Positions 1 to 6,865 of a stretch of 12,644 nucleotides of DNA are shown here, piece after piece; within the stretch, counting starts at the first letter, position 1, and each line of letters opens with the position of its first letter. The notes below the pieces were generated by a model. The model did no database searches, had not been told where the DNA came from, and saw only the letters and a list, made by a program, of their open reading frames with translations. Position numbers and translations under genes: made by a program. Source of the stretch: JAWLDB01 sp041686915 (lineage in GTDB: Bacteria > Bacillota > UBA994 > UBA5500); assembly GCA_041686915.1 (NCBI GenBank), contig JAWLDB010000065.1, positions 1-12,644 on the forward strand, written 5' to 3'.

Positions 1-533
1 GCGATTTTACCCACGCCGATTTCTACCATTGCCTGCTCCAAAGTCTCAATGTACTGCAGGGCGCTCCTCGGTGGAACATCCCGGCCGTCGAGGAAAGCAT
101 GAACAAAGACCTGCTTTACCCCTTGGGCTTTCGCCTCACGCAGCAATGCAATCACATGGTCGATATGACTATGCACCCCACCGTCTGAAAGCAGGCCTGC
201 CAGATGCAGCGCGTTACCAGAGGCTTTGGCGTCAGCAAGCATCCCACTGATTACCGGATTGCTCCCCAGCAAACCATCTCGAATAATGCGGTTGATGCGA
301 ACCAGAGGTTGGAAGACTACTCGGCCAGCTCCAATATTCAGGTGGCCGACATTTGAATCACCCATCTGTCCGGGCAGCAACCCTACAGCTTCACCGGAAC
401 AATTGAGGGTAGTATGCGGATTACAATTAAACAACTCATTGAGACAAGGTGTTTGGGCCTGCTTCACAGCGTTTCCTTCGCTGGCCCCATTCAAAGCCCA
501 TCCGTCCAATATCGCCAGGACAACCGGCCGCAT
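1..533 (-). CDS. gpmI: 2,3-bisphosphoglycerate-independent phosphoglycerate mutase, N-terminal part (cut by window edge)
   Basis: Interconverts 3-phosphoglycerate and 2-phosphoglycerate in the cytoplasm, using two metal ions (commonly Mn2+) and a phosphoserine intermediate. Only the first 177 codons are in the window; the family is usually about 510 residues. Visible family motifs are ILDGW with metal ligand Asp10, QMGDSNVGH with the phosphorylated Ser60, DGGVHSH at 117-123 and FLDGRD at 147-152. Two positions differ from the commonest form: LDGWA rather than LDGWG, and GDSNVGH rather than GNSEVGH; the catalytic Ser is intact. The ATG at 533 overlaps the tpiA stop codon by one base (TAATG), which suggests translational coupling. 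A GAGGA stretch at 543-547 inside the end of tpiA can serve as ribosome binding site. It is the last glycolytic gene visible; eno would be a likely next neighbour, but that is outside the window. Confidence 0.96.
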   Translation of the reverse strand, partial: MRPVVLAILDGWALNGASEGNAVKQAQTPCLNELFNCNPHTTLNCSGEAVGLLPGQMGDSNVGHLNIGAGRVVFQPLVRINRIIRDGLLGSNPVISGMLADAKASGNALHLAGLLSDGGVHSHIDHVIALLREAKAQGVKQVFVHAFLDGRDVPPRSALQYIETLEQAMVEIGVGKI

Positions 534-1294
534 TATGACCGGTCCTCGTATGCTTTGACGATGTCTGCAAACTTGTCCGGGTCAAGGCTTGCGCCGCCGA
601 CCAGTGCACCGTCCAGGCTGCTGGAGGTAACGAAACTAGAGATATTCTCAGCATTTACGCTGCCACCATATAAAACGCGAATATCTTCAGCTTTGCCGTC
701 CAATAGACGCTGCAGCTTTTGCCGCGAGAAGTCTGCCACCATGGCAGCGTCAGCCACCGTAGCGGCTCGGCCAGAGCCGATGGCCCAGAGTGGCTCATAT
801 GCGATGACCACCTTGTGCAGGTCTTGTGAAGCTACATGCTTCAAGCAAGTGAGCAGTTGCTGACCAATCACCTTCTGCGTTAGCCCCAGGCTCTTCTCAC
901 TCATGGTCTCGCCGACACAAAGGATCGGCGTCACTCCGTTATCCAGCGCAACCTTCACCTTTTCACTGATGGTCTCCGCAGTCTCACCAAAATGAGACCT
1001 GCGCTCTGAATGCCCCACTATCACGTAGCTGCATCCCAAATCCCGCAACATTCCGATAGAAACTTCACCAGTATACGCGCCATCACGCTTGGGGAAAAAG
1101 TTCTGGGCGCCTAGCTTGATGGCAGTTTCTGCAACCGATTGTTTGACCGATTCCAAGGCAGTAAAAGGCGGGCAGATTGCCACCTCAGTAGCCGTCTCCC
1201 CACCCAGCAATTCACGGAAGCGCTGACAATAAACGCGCGCCTCCGAAGCAGACTTGTTCATTTTCCAGTTGGCGACAACCAAGGGCTGCCTCAT
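533..1294 (-). CDS. tpiA: Triosephosphate isomerase
   Basis: Interconverts dihydroxyacetone phosphate and glyceraldehyde 3-phosphate; a cytoplasmic (beta/alpha)8 barrel that is normally dimeric. At 253 residues it is the usual bacterial length. Catalytic residues are all visible: Asn9 and Lys11 in ANWKMN, electrophile His95 in VGHSERR, and the base Glu167 in AYEPLWAIGSG, which leads into the flexible phosphate-binding loop. The phosphate-binding YGGSV motif is near residue 210. The ATG at 1294 has a purine-rich GAGGGGGG site a few bases upstream. It lies 82 bp after pgk, a gap that holds a strong hairpin (1318-1345), and it overlaps gpmI by one base. Nothing in the protein looks broken. Confidence 0.97.
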   Translation of the reverse strand: MRQPLVVANWKMNKSASEARVYCQRFRELLGGETATEVAICPPFTALESVKQSVAETAIKLGAQNFFPKRDGAYTGEVSIGMLRDLGCSYVIVGHSERRSHFGETAETISEKVKVALDNGVTPILCVGETMSEKSLGLTQKVIGQQLLTCLKHVASQDLHKVVIAYEPLWAIGSGRAATVADAAMVADFSRQKLQRLLDGKAEDIRVLYGGSVNAENISSFVTSSSLDGALVGGASLDPDKFADIVKAYEDRS

Positions 1295-1317
1295 TACTTG
1301 CCCCCCTCTTAGACGAT

Positions 1318-1345
1318 TGGCGCTGCTCGAGCATGAGCAGCGCCA
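1318..1345 (-). other. Stable hairpin in the pgk-tpiA spacer
   Basis: A perfect 11-bp inverted repeat (arms 1318-1328 and 1335-1345, core GGCGCTGCTC) with a 6-nt loop lies between the pgk stop and the tpiA ribosome binding site. On the transcribed minus strand no run of T follows, so it is not a typical rho-independent terminator. It could be an mRNA stability or processing element that sets different levels of pgk and tpiA, or a weak attenuator. The structure is seen directly; the role is inference. Confidence 0.6.
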
Positions 1346-1376
1346 GCTCTTTAATCCTACAGAGTATGAGTAGTTA

Positions 1377-2558
1377 TTATCGATCTGTTAGCGCAGCAAC
1401 CCCGGGGAGCTGCTTCCCTTCCAGAAACTCCAGGCTGGCACCGCCTCCAGTGGAGATGTGAGTAATCTGGGCGGCCAAACCGGCTTGTTCAATAGCAGCT
1501 GCGGAATCGCCACCACCGATAATACTGATAGCTTCAGCCTGAGCCAAAGCCCGTGCGACAGATACTGTACCTGCTGCGAAGGCCGGTTTTTCAAACACTC
1601 CCATCGGGCCGTTCCAAACGACCATTCCTGAAGTCTTTACTACCTCAGCAAACCGTCGCGCTGTTTCGGGCCCAATGTCCAACATCATCTGATCCTCTGG
1701 CACCGCCTTGACCTCAACGACTCGGCCGGCAGCGTCATCCAGTGAACCGGCTATCACCGCATCTACCGGCAGGTGAATCTTGATTCCGGCTTGCTCGGCC
1801 TGCAGCAGCAACTGCTTAGCTAAGTCGACTTTGTCCTGTTCAACCAAGGACTTGCCCAGGGCATACCCCTGTGCAGCCAGGAAGGTGTTTGCCATTCCCC
1901 CGCCTATCAAGAGTGCATCTACTTTGTCCAGCAGATTCTCGACCACAGCAATCTTATCTGACACCTTAGCACCGCCCAGGATAGCCACAAAGGGCCGTTC
2001 CGGGCTCTTTAGGGCCTTACCCAGAAACTCAATTTCCTTCTGCAGCAGAAAACCTGCAGCTGCCGGTTGCAGAAGGTGGGTTACACCTTCCGTGGAAGCA
2101 TGAGCACGATGCGCTGTGCCAAATGCATCGTTGACATAAACTTCAGCGAGTGCAGCGAGCTCGCGAGCAAAATCCGCCTCATTCTTTTCTTCACCAGCAT
2201 GAAAGCGCAGATTCTCCAGCAATACAACCTGACCAGGCTGCATACGTGCTACGGCCTCCCTGGCAGGAGCGCCGATGCAATCTTCTGCGAAAGCAACCGA
2301 TGTACCCAGCAGCTCAGCCAGGCGTCCTATTACCGGCCGGAGAGAGTACTTGAGATCCACCTTGCCCTTGGGCCGGCCCAGATGGCTAGCCAGGATCACT
2401 TTTGCCCCCTGCGCCTGCAGGTACTGAATGGTCGGTAAGGCAGCGCGGATACGAGTATCGTCACTGACGTTTCCATCAGCAGTCAATGGTACATTGAAGT
2501 CTACCCGCACAAACACAGCCTTGCCCCGGACGTCAACGTCTGTCACAGTCAGCTTCAT
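1377..2558 (-). CDS. pgk: Phosphoglycerate kinase
   Basis: Transfers the acyl phosphate of 1,3-bisphosphoglycerate to ADP, giving ATP and 3-phosphoglycerate; the first ATP-yielding step of glycolysis, cytoplasmic and monomeric. At 393 residues it matches the family. The N-terminal substrate domain shows RVDFNVPL (18-25), SHLGRPKG (58-65) and ENLRFH (115-120). The nucleotide domain shows GGAKVSDK (195-202), VVWNGPMGVFE (about 313-323), GGGDSAAA (348-355) and the closing STGGGASLEFLEG (369-381). The ATG at 2558 is only 9 bp after the gap stop codon, and its TAGGAG ribosome site includes that stop codon, so gap and pgk are surely one transcript and probably coupled in translation. Confidence 0.97.
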   Translation of the reverse strand: MKLTVTDVDVRGKAVFVRVDFNVPLTADGNVSDDTRIRAALPTIQYLQAQGAKVILASHLGRPKGKVDLKYSLRPVIGRLAELLGTSVAFAEDCIGAPAREAVARMQPGQVVLLENLRFHAGEEKNEADFARELAALAEVYVNDAFGTAHRAHASTEGVTHLLQPAAAGFLLQKEIEFLGKALKSPERPFVAILGGAKVSDKIAVVENLLDKVDALLIGGGMANTFLAAQGYALGKSLVEQDKVDLAKQLLLQAEQAGIKIHLPVDAVIAGSLDDAAGRVVEVKAVPEDQMMLDIGPETARRFAEVVKTSGMVVWNGPMGVFEKPAFAAGTVSVARALAQAEAISIIGGGDSAAAIEQAGLAAQITHISTGGGASLEFLEGKQLPGVAALTDR

Positions 2559-2567
2559 GCCGAACTC

Positions 2568-3575
2568 CTAAACGCCCTTTTGACCGATATAGCTGGCCAG
2601 GTCAACCAAACGATTGGAGTAGCCCCACTCATTGTCGTACCAGGCGACTACTTTCAGCAGGCGATCACCAACGACCATCGTCAGGTTGCTGTCGACAATG
2701 GACGAGTGAGGATTACGCACAAAGTCGGCAGAAACCAGTTCCTCATCGGAAATGTCCATGATGCCCTTGAGTGGGCCCCGAGCTGCGCGGCGCAGTGCGG
2801 CATTTGCCTCATCAGCAGTTACATCCTTCTCGAGCTCCACCACCAGGTCGACTACCGATACCACAGGGGTTGGAACGCGAATAGCAAATCCATTCAGCTT
2901 ACCTTTTAGTTCAGGCAAAACGAGAGCTACAGCGCGAGCAGCGCCTGTAGTGGTAGGTATCATGGAGACAGCGCCGGCACGAGCCCGACGCAGGTCTTTG
3001 TGGTCCTGGTCAAGAATGCGTTGGTCGTTGGTGTACGCATGCACGGTTGTCATCATACCGTTTGCGATGCCAAACTCCTCATTCAGAATCTTTGCGACAG
3101 GTGCCAGACAGTTGGTTGTACAGGAAGCGTTGGATATGACTTTGTGCTTGCTGGCATCGTATTGCTCATGGTTAACACCCATCACAATAGTAATGTCCTC
3201 ATTCTTGGCAGGGGCAGCAATGATGACGCGCTTGGCCCCACCTTCCAGATGGGCTGAAGCCTTGTTTGCATCGGTAAAGACGCCGGTGCTTTCGATGATG
3301 ATATCTGCCCCCAGCTCTCCCCACGGGATTTCAGCCGGGTTCTTCACACTTGTTACAGGTATCTCATGGCCGTCTACAACCAGGCCCTTTTCGCCCAGAG
3401 AGACTTCCTTGTCAAACTTGCCATAGGTGGAGTCGTACTTGAGCAGATGAGCCATGCTCTTGGGACTCATCAGATCATTAATGCCGACAATCTCTATTCC
3501 TTGATGCTCGTAGGCAATGCGCATCACTTGCCGGCCGATGCGCCCAAAACCGTTAATACCAATCTTAACCGACAT
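2568..3575 (-). CDS. gap: Glyceraldehyde-3-phosphate dehydrogenase, type I
   Basis: Oxidises glyceraldehyde 3-phosphate with phosphate to 1,3-bisphosphoglycerate, reducing NAD+; a cytoplasmic tetramer. From the chosen start it has 335 residues, normal for the family. It shows the Rossmann start INGFGRIGR, catalytic Cys152 in SNASCTTNC, His179 in TTVHA, and the C-terminal WYDNEWGYS. Asp34 in GINDL is the residue that usually binds the adenine ribose and favours NAD+. I chose the ATG at 3575 because a GGAGGAGG site (3584-3591) sits 8 nt upstream; a TTG six codons earlier lies inside that site and is unlikely. The coenzyme-region segment after TNDQRILD reads QD where many NAD enzymes have LP, so strict NAD preference is not proven. 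It is the first gene of the glycolysis cluster and has its own promoter at the rpoN end. Confidence 0.97.
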   Translation of the reverse strand: MSVKIGINGFGRIGRQVMRIAYEHQGIEIVGINDLMSPKSMAHLLKYDSTYGKFDKEVSLGEKGLVVDGHEIPVTSVKNPAEIPWGELGADIIIESTGVFTDANKASAHLEGGAKRVIIAAPAKNEDITIVMGVNHEQYDASKHKVISNASCTTNCLAPVAKILNEEFGIANGMMTTVHAYTNDQRILDQDHKDLRRARAGAVSMIPTTTGAARAVALVLPELKGKLNGFAIRVPTPVVSVVDLVVELEKDVTADEANAALRRAARGPLKGIMDISDEELVSADFVRNPHSSIVDSNLTMVVGDRLLKVVAWYDNEWGYSNRLVDLASYIGQKGV

Positions 3576-3609
3576 TTTGCTTACCTCCTCCAAATATGAG
3601 TCACAATCT

Positions 3610-3624
3610 GGTATACAGCATACC
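3610..3624 (-). promoter_or_regulatory. 15-bp dyad in the gap leader (possible operator)
   Basis: The minus strand reads GGTATGCTGTATACC, a near-perfect inverted repeat with one G/T pair, centred about 20 bp downstream of the gap -10 box. That position suits a repressor site. No regulator gene in the window is an obvious partner, and the site does not look like the direct-repeat CggR operator known from Bacillus. Sequence symmetry is seen; function is inference. Confidence 0.35.
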
Positions 3625-3637
3625 TTATTCCGGGGTA

Positions 3638-3646
3638 ATTATATCA
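3638..3646 (-). promoter_or_regulatory. Extended -10 promoter element for gap-pgk-tpiA-gpmI
   Basis: The minus strand reads TGATATAAT, a perfect extended -10 (TGn plus TATAAT) of the sigma-A type. Its first three bases, 3644-3646, are the TGA stop codon of rpoN. The -35 region at 17 bp spacing (GTAAAA) is poor, which is common when an extended -10 is present. Transcription would begin near 3631 and give a leader of about 55 nt before the gap ATG. Confidence 0.7.
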
Positions 3647-5023
3647 TATACTCGCGTATCTTTTACGGTGACGAGAGGATAAGATGCCCATATCTTCTCG
3701 ATATTTCGCCACAGTTCGCCTGGAGATTACAACGCCCAGGCGTTCCTTGAGCAGGGCAGCAAGGGCTTGATCACTCAGCGGGGATAAACTGTCCTCTCGC
3801 TCGATCAATCTGGACATTGCCTCCTGCACCCCTTCTTTGGCGAATCCCTGGCCACCTATGTCTTTAACCCCACTGGTGAAGAAGAACTTCAACGGGAATA
3901 AACCGCGGGGGGTTTGCACGTACTTACCGCTAACAGCCCTGCTTACAGTGGATTCGTGTATTCCCAGATAGTCCGCCACCTGCTGCAGTGTCATCGGCAA
4001 CATAAACTGCAGGCCGGCATTCAAAAACTGCCGCTGCCCTTCTACTATTGCCTCTGTCACACTCTGCAGGGTATGCTTGCGCTGTTCCAGGCTCCTGAGC
4101 AGCCACTGCGCTGCGACCAGTCGATCCTGAACATACTGCTGCACTGCCGTTTCCTGATCCGAATGCAGCAGCCGCAAGTATCGGGAGCTGAGAAACACAC
4201 GCGGCAGCGCGTGTTCATTGACGGTTACCATATACTCTTGCTGTACCCTGTCCACTACCACGTCGGGCAGGATGTAGCGGTTATTGCGACCGTTGTGCAG
4301 GTCACGCCCGGGTCGAGGGTTTAGCTGTCTAATCGCATCAGCGATAGTTTGAACTTCATGGGCAGCAATGCCCAAGGCCTGAGCTATATAATTGACTCTA
4401 CCTGCCGCCAGGTGCTCAAGATATTCCTCAACTACTCTCCGCAGCACCGGTGCGGGCTCTCCCTTAGCAGAAAGTTGAAGTAGCAGGCTGTCACTCAGGC
4501 TACGGGCCGCTAGCCCCCTCGGCTCCAATCCCTGAATGATGCTTCTAGCTGTTCGGATTTGCTCCTCCGATACCCCTAACTCCGCAGACAGTGCCGCATC
4601 GCTGGCAGTCAGAAAACCGGACAGATCGAGATGATGCAGCAGAGCAACAGCCAATCGCCGCATCAGCGGCGGATACTCAGAAGTCTCAATCTGGAGAACC
4701 AACTCATCGAAGGCTGAACCACCCTCGCCCATGATGCGTTCCCAGCAAGTCTCATTATGTCCTGGCCGCTCACGGAAGACGCTATCATCGAACTGCTCCA
4801 GCTCGACGCTTTCATTCAAACGTTCCTCAGGAACCGGATTATCGCCGACGGGCTCTTCCCAAGGGCGCTCCATCTCTAGAATTGGGTTGGCCAGCAACTC
4901 CCGTTCCACATACCCTGCCAGCTCAAGGGCAGGAAGCTGCAGGATGGTCAATGACTGACGCAACTCAGGGGTCATTATCAGCTTCTGCGCCTGCTCCATC
5001 TGCAGTTGCGGTTTTGGCTGCAA
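3644..5023 (-). CDS. rpoN: RNA polymerase sigma-54 factor
   Basis: Alternative sigma factor that directs RNA polymerase to -24/-12 promoters and needs an AAA+ activator. The 459-residue length is normal. Region I is Gln/Leu-rich (LQMEQAQKLIMTPELRQS, 7-24). A short acidic region II follows (about 53-95). The core-binding part contains LEPRGLAARSL (166-176) and LNPRPG (234-239). A helix-turn-helix lies at about 344-364, and the RpoN box SRRTVAKYRE (434-443) carries Ser where the canonical box has Ala. I accept a TTG start at 5023: it has AGGTGGG (5031-5037) at suitable spacing and gives the usual distance to region I; no in-frame ATG fits. Its stop codon is part of the gap promoter. No sigma-54 activator gene is in the window. 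Confidence 0.96.
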   Translation of the reverse strand: MQPKPQLQMEQAQKLIMTPELRQSLTILQLPALELAGYVERELLANPILEMERPWEEPVGDNPVPEERLNESVELEQFDDSVFRERPGHNETCWERIMGEGGSAFDELVLQIETSEYPPLMRRLAVALLHHLDLSGFLTASDAALSAELGVSEEQIRTARSIIQGLEPRGLAARSLSDSLLLQLSAKGEPAPVLRRVVEEYLEHLAAGRVNYIAQALGIAAHEVQTIADAIRQLNPRPGRDLHNGRNNRYILPDVVVDRVQQEYMVTVNEHALPRVFLSSRYLRLLHSDQETAVQQYVQDRLVAAQWLLRSLEQRKHTLQSVTEAIVEGQRQFLNAGLQFMLPMTLQQVADYLGIHESTVSRAVSGKYVQTPRGLFPLKFFFTSGVKDIGGQGFAKEGVQEAMSRLIEREDSLSPLSDQALAALLKERLGVVISRRTVAKYREDMGILSSRHRKRYASI

Positions 5024-5086
5024 TCACCATCCCACCTTTCATAACGTTCCTTCCTGACCTCTCCTGTATCCCCGGTCTTTAGATAC

Positions 5087-5701
5087 TTATTTCAGCAGAT
5101 TAAGCAGTTGCTCCATCAGGCCGTTGGCATCTCTAATCTGTTGAGCTATCTGGTTGGCTTCCGCTTCGTCCAAGTAGATTTCATCGTCACCCAGGCCTTC
5201 CCGCGAAATAGACGGTTCTTTGGCAACCTGCCATGCGGCCTTTAACTGTGAGACGCTGTCCGTCACCTGGCTGAGCAACTGTTGCTCCTCAGAACTCAGG
5301 CGACTCCCGTCTTTGCTTAGCTCAGCATCGATCGACAGCATTAAAGATATGAGTTGGCTGGCAGGACTGGCTATCGGGGCAAAAAAGAAGTCTGTATCCC
5401 GGTTAGCCAGATGCTCGCTAAACTGGGCCTGGTTCACGCTAGCACGGAGTCCGTGGGCAAAGAAAGTCAAGTTCATGTCAGGCCTGGTAATACTGTAGCT
5501 GCCCTGCGCCACCGTATCATTCAAGATCGACTCTAGGTTTACCAAACTAAAATAGCCGCTGGTATAAGCTGAGTCAAAGGCCAGTTCAAGGGCCGTTTGG
5601 GCGGTTTCTGCCCGCTTCTGTTCGTTGGACCAGCTGATACTGGTAAACACCAGCCCAACCAACAGCAGCGCAGCGATGATTTGCCAGATATACTTCCGCA
5701 T
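5087..5701 (-). CDS. Membrane-anchored protein of unknown function, possibly related to the YpeB N-terminal region
   Basis: 204 residues with an N-terminal hydrophobic segment (about 7-23, after MRKYIWQ) that looks like an uncleaved signal anchor, so most of the protein should face the outside or the intermembrane space of a forespore. The rest is mainly helical, rich in Gln, Ser, Leu and Glu, with no cysteine, and ends in an acidic then amphipathic helix (about 171-204). The order of a single anchor, a helical stretch starting ALELAFDSAY, and a later LSSEEQQLL helix recalls from memory the N-terminal half of the spore germination protein YpeB, but the PepSY part of YpeB is absent. I do not assign a function. 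The ATG at 5701 has a GAGAGGAGAG site upstream. It lies 37 bp after whiA and 63 bp before rpoN, so it is probably in the same operon. Confidence 0.85.
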   Translation of the reverse strand: MRKYIWQIIAALLLVGLVFTSISWSNEQKRAETAQTALELAFDSAYTSGYFSLVNLESILNDTVAQGSYSITRPDMNLTFFAHGLRASVNQAQFSEHLANRDTDFFFAPIASPASQLISLMLSIDAELSKDGSRLSSEEQQLLSQVTDSVSQLKAAWQVAKEPSISREGLGDDEIYLDEAEANQIAQQIRDANGLMEQLLNLLK

Positions 5702-5738
5702 ATAAGAATCTCTCCTCTCAATTACTGCTGTTCAGTTA

Positions 5739-6674
5739 CTACTGTTCAGCTATCTCTTCTGCCAAGCTTACCAGCTTGCGCAACCGATGGTTAACGGCAC
5801 TTTTACTCAAAGGCCGGTCTGCCATTTCTCCAAGTTCCAACAGGCTAGCCTCCGGATTCAGTAACCTTAGCTCCGCGATTTCCCTTAGTCCCGGAGTTAG
5901 CTTCTCCAACCCCAAGGTCCGTTCTATCAGCTTGATAGCTTCCACCTGTTTAATCCCTGCTTCCACGGACTTATTCAAGTTGGCTGTCTCTGCATTGACC
6001 AGGCGGTTGACCTGGTTGCGCACTTCCTTATGCACCCTCGCATCCTCAAACTTGAGCAAGGATGTATGCGCACCGATGATGTTAAGGAAACGCACTATCT
6101 GTTCTCCTTCTTTTAGATAGACTACCAGATCATCCTTACGCCGTATGGATTTTGGGGTGAAGCCCTCTTGTTCGAGTAGATTGCAGAGTACGTCCGACTG
6201 TTCATCGTACTCGGTGGCAAGCTCCATATGATAAGAGACTTTGTGCGGATCGTTAATTGCCCCGGCTGCCAGAAAAGCCCCGCGCAGATAAGCCCGCCGG
6301 CAACAGCGTTGCTTGACCACCCAGGCGGCTACGCCATGCCCCAGGCTACCTGAGCTGTCCATTAGTCCTACCCGTTGCAACAGGTCGGGCACATCACCCC
6401 TGCACCAAACCATATACACATTGTTTTTCCGTAGCCTGACCTTTCGCCGGATATAGATTTCGGCGTTTATGCCAAACACCGATCTGAACAGCTTGAAAAC
6501 CACGCGGGCTGTAGCAGGGTTTTGAGTCGTCACACTCAAGCCCCACTGCCCTGCCCGACTGATCTCAATACTACCATTCAGCCTGATCAAAGCTGCCAAC
6601 TCGGCTCGCCGGCAGCAGTCATCCTCGATGCTTATCCGGGACAACTCCCGTTTGACGTCCTCCGTATAGGTCAT
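5739..6674 (-). CDS. whiA: DNA-binding protein WhiA
   Basis: WhiA is a Gram-positive regulator linked to cell division and chromosome segregation in Bacillus and to sporulation genes in Streptomyces. It has a degenerate LAGLIDADG endonuclease-like domain fused to a helix-turn-helix. At 311 residues this copy is full length. Visible parts are the N-terminal KRELSR region, the LAGLIDADG-like RRAYLRGAFLAAGAIND (126-142), RNQVNRLVNAETANLNKSV (219-237), and the C-terminal helix-turn-helix around LGEMADRPLSKSAVNHRLRKL (281-301). The usual NCETAN motif reads NAETAN. The ATG at 6672-6674 has GGAGGTGG six bases upstream. The gene ends with tandem TAG TAA stops. Its usual upstream partners rapZ and yvcK are absent; a divergent membrane protein gene is there instead. 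Confidence 0.95.
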   Translation of the reverse strand: MTYTEDVKRELSRISIEDDCCRRAELAALIRLNGSIEISRAGQWGLSVTTQNPATARVVFKLFRSVFGINAEIYIRRKVRLRKNNVYMVWCRGDVPDLLQRVGLMDSSGSLGHGVAAWVVKQRCCRRAYLRGAFLAAGAINDPHKVSYHMELATEYDEQSDVLCNLLEQEGFTPKSIRRKDDLVVYLKEGEQIVRFLNIIGAHTSLLKFEDARVHKEVRNQVNRLVNAETANLNKSVEAGIKQVEAIKLIERTLGLEKLTPGLREIAELRLLNPEASLLELGEMADRPLSKSAVNHRLRKLVSLAEEIAEQ

Positions 6675-6680
6675 CTGCTA

Positions 6681-6759
6681 CCACCTCCACGACCTGTTCT
6701 TGTTATTATCAATTCCACCTGTATACGTTTAATCCTCCCGCGGAGGGCAGGTGGCAATT
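6681..6759 (-). promoter_or_regulatory. Structured leader of whiA with competing pairings at the ribosome binding site
   Basis: On the minus strand, CCACCTG (6748-6754) pairs with CAGGTGG (6715-6721). Flanking AATT/AATT bases extend this to an 11-bp stem with one bulge. Inside it sits a second hairpin, CCTCC-GCG-GGAGG (6734-6746). The same CCACCT can instead pair with AGGTGG of the whiA Shine-Dalgarno site (6681-6688). The two pairings exclude each other, as in a translational switch. No T-run follows, so it is not a standard terminator. I do not recognise a known riboswitch class. Structure is read from the sequence; regulation is inference. Confidence 0.35.
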
Positions 6760-6865
6760 CCATATCGGACAATTAACTGAAGTTTGCCAATATGGCCAGA
6801 CTGCAGGAATGAAGCATAGCTAGAGCGAATGCAAGCTTTTATTAACTTAGGAAACGGGTGGTCAA
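6760..6865. other. Divergent spacer between whiA and the YczE-type gene
   Basis: This stretch must hold promoters in both directions, but none is convincing. On the minus strand, TTGGCA followed 18 bp later by GATATG is a weak candidate for whiA. A small dyad, GCCAATATGGC (6786-6796), lies at its centre. No open reading frame of note was seen. Confidence 0.3.

Noticed and set aside
1330..1345. Sigma-54-like sequence TGGC-N9-TGCT before tpiA on the minus strand
   Set aside because: It misses consensus positions in both the -24 and -12 elements, lies wholly within the hairpin that explains its composition, and has no activator site or gene nearby.
2752..3426. A 224-codon plus-strand open frame across gap
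   Set aside because: Antisense to the highly conserved gap gene; its sequence is low-quality Ser/Ala/Arg-rich and it has no expression signals.
3576..3593. TTG start six codons upstream for gap
   Set aside because: The TTG overlaps the GGAGGAGG ribosome site; the ATG at 3575 has ideal spacing and gives the usual N-terminus.
4965..5042. Small ATG open frame (25 codons) overlapping the rpoN start, preceded by AGGAAGG
   Set aside because: It overlaps the rpoN region I coding sequence, has no recognisable product, and the rpoN TTG start already has its own site. Could be a coupling leader peptide but evidence is too thin.
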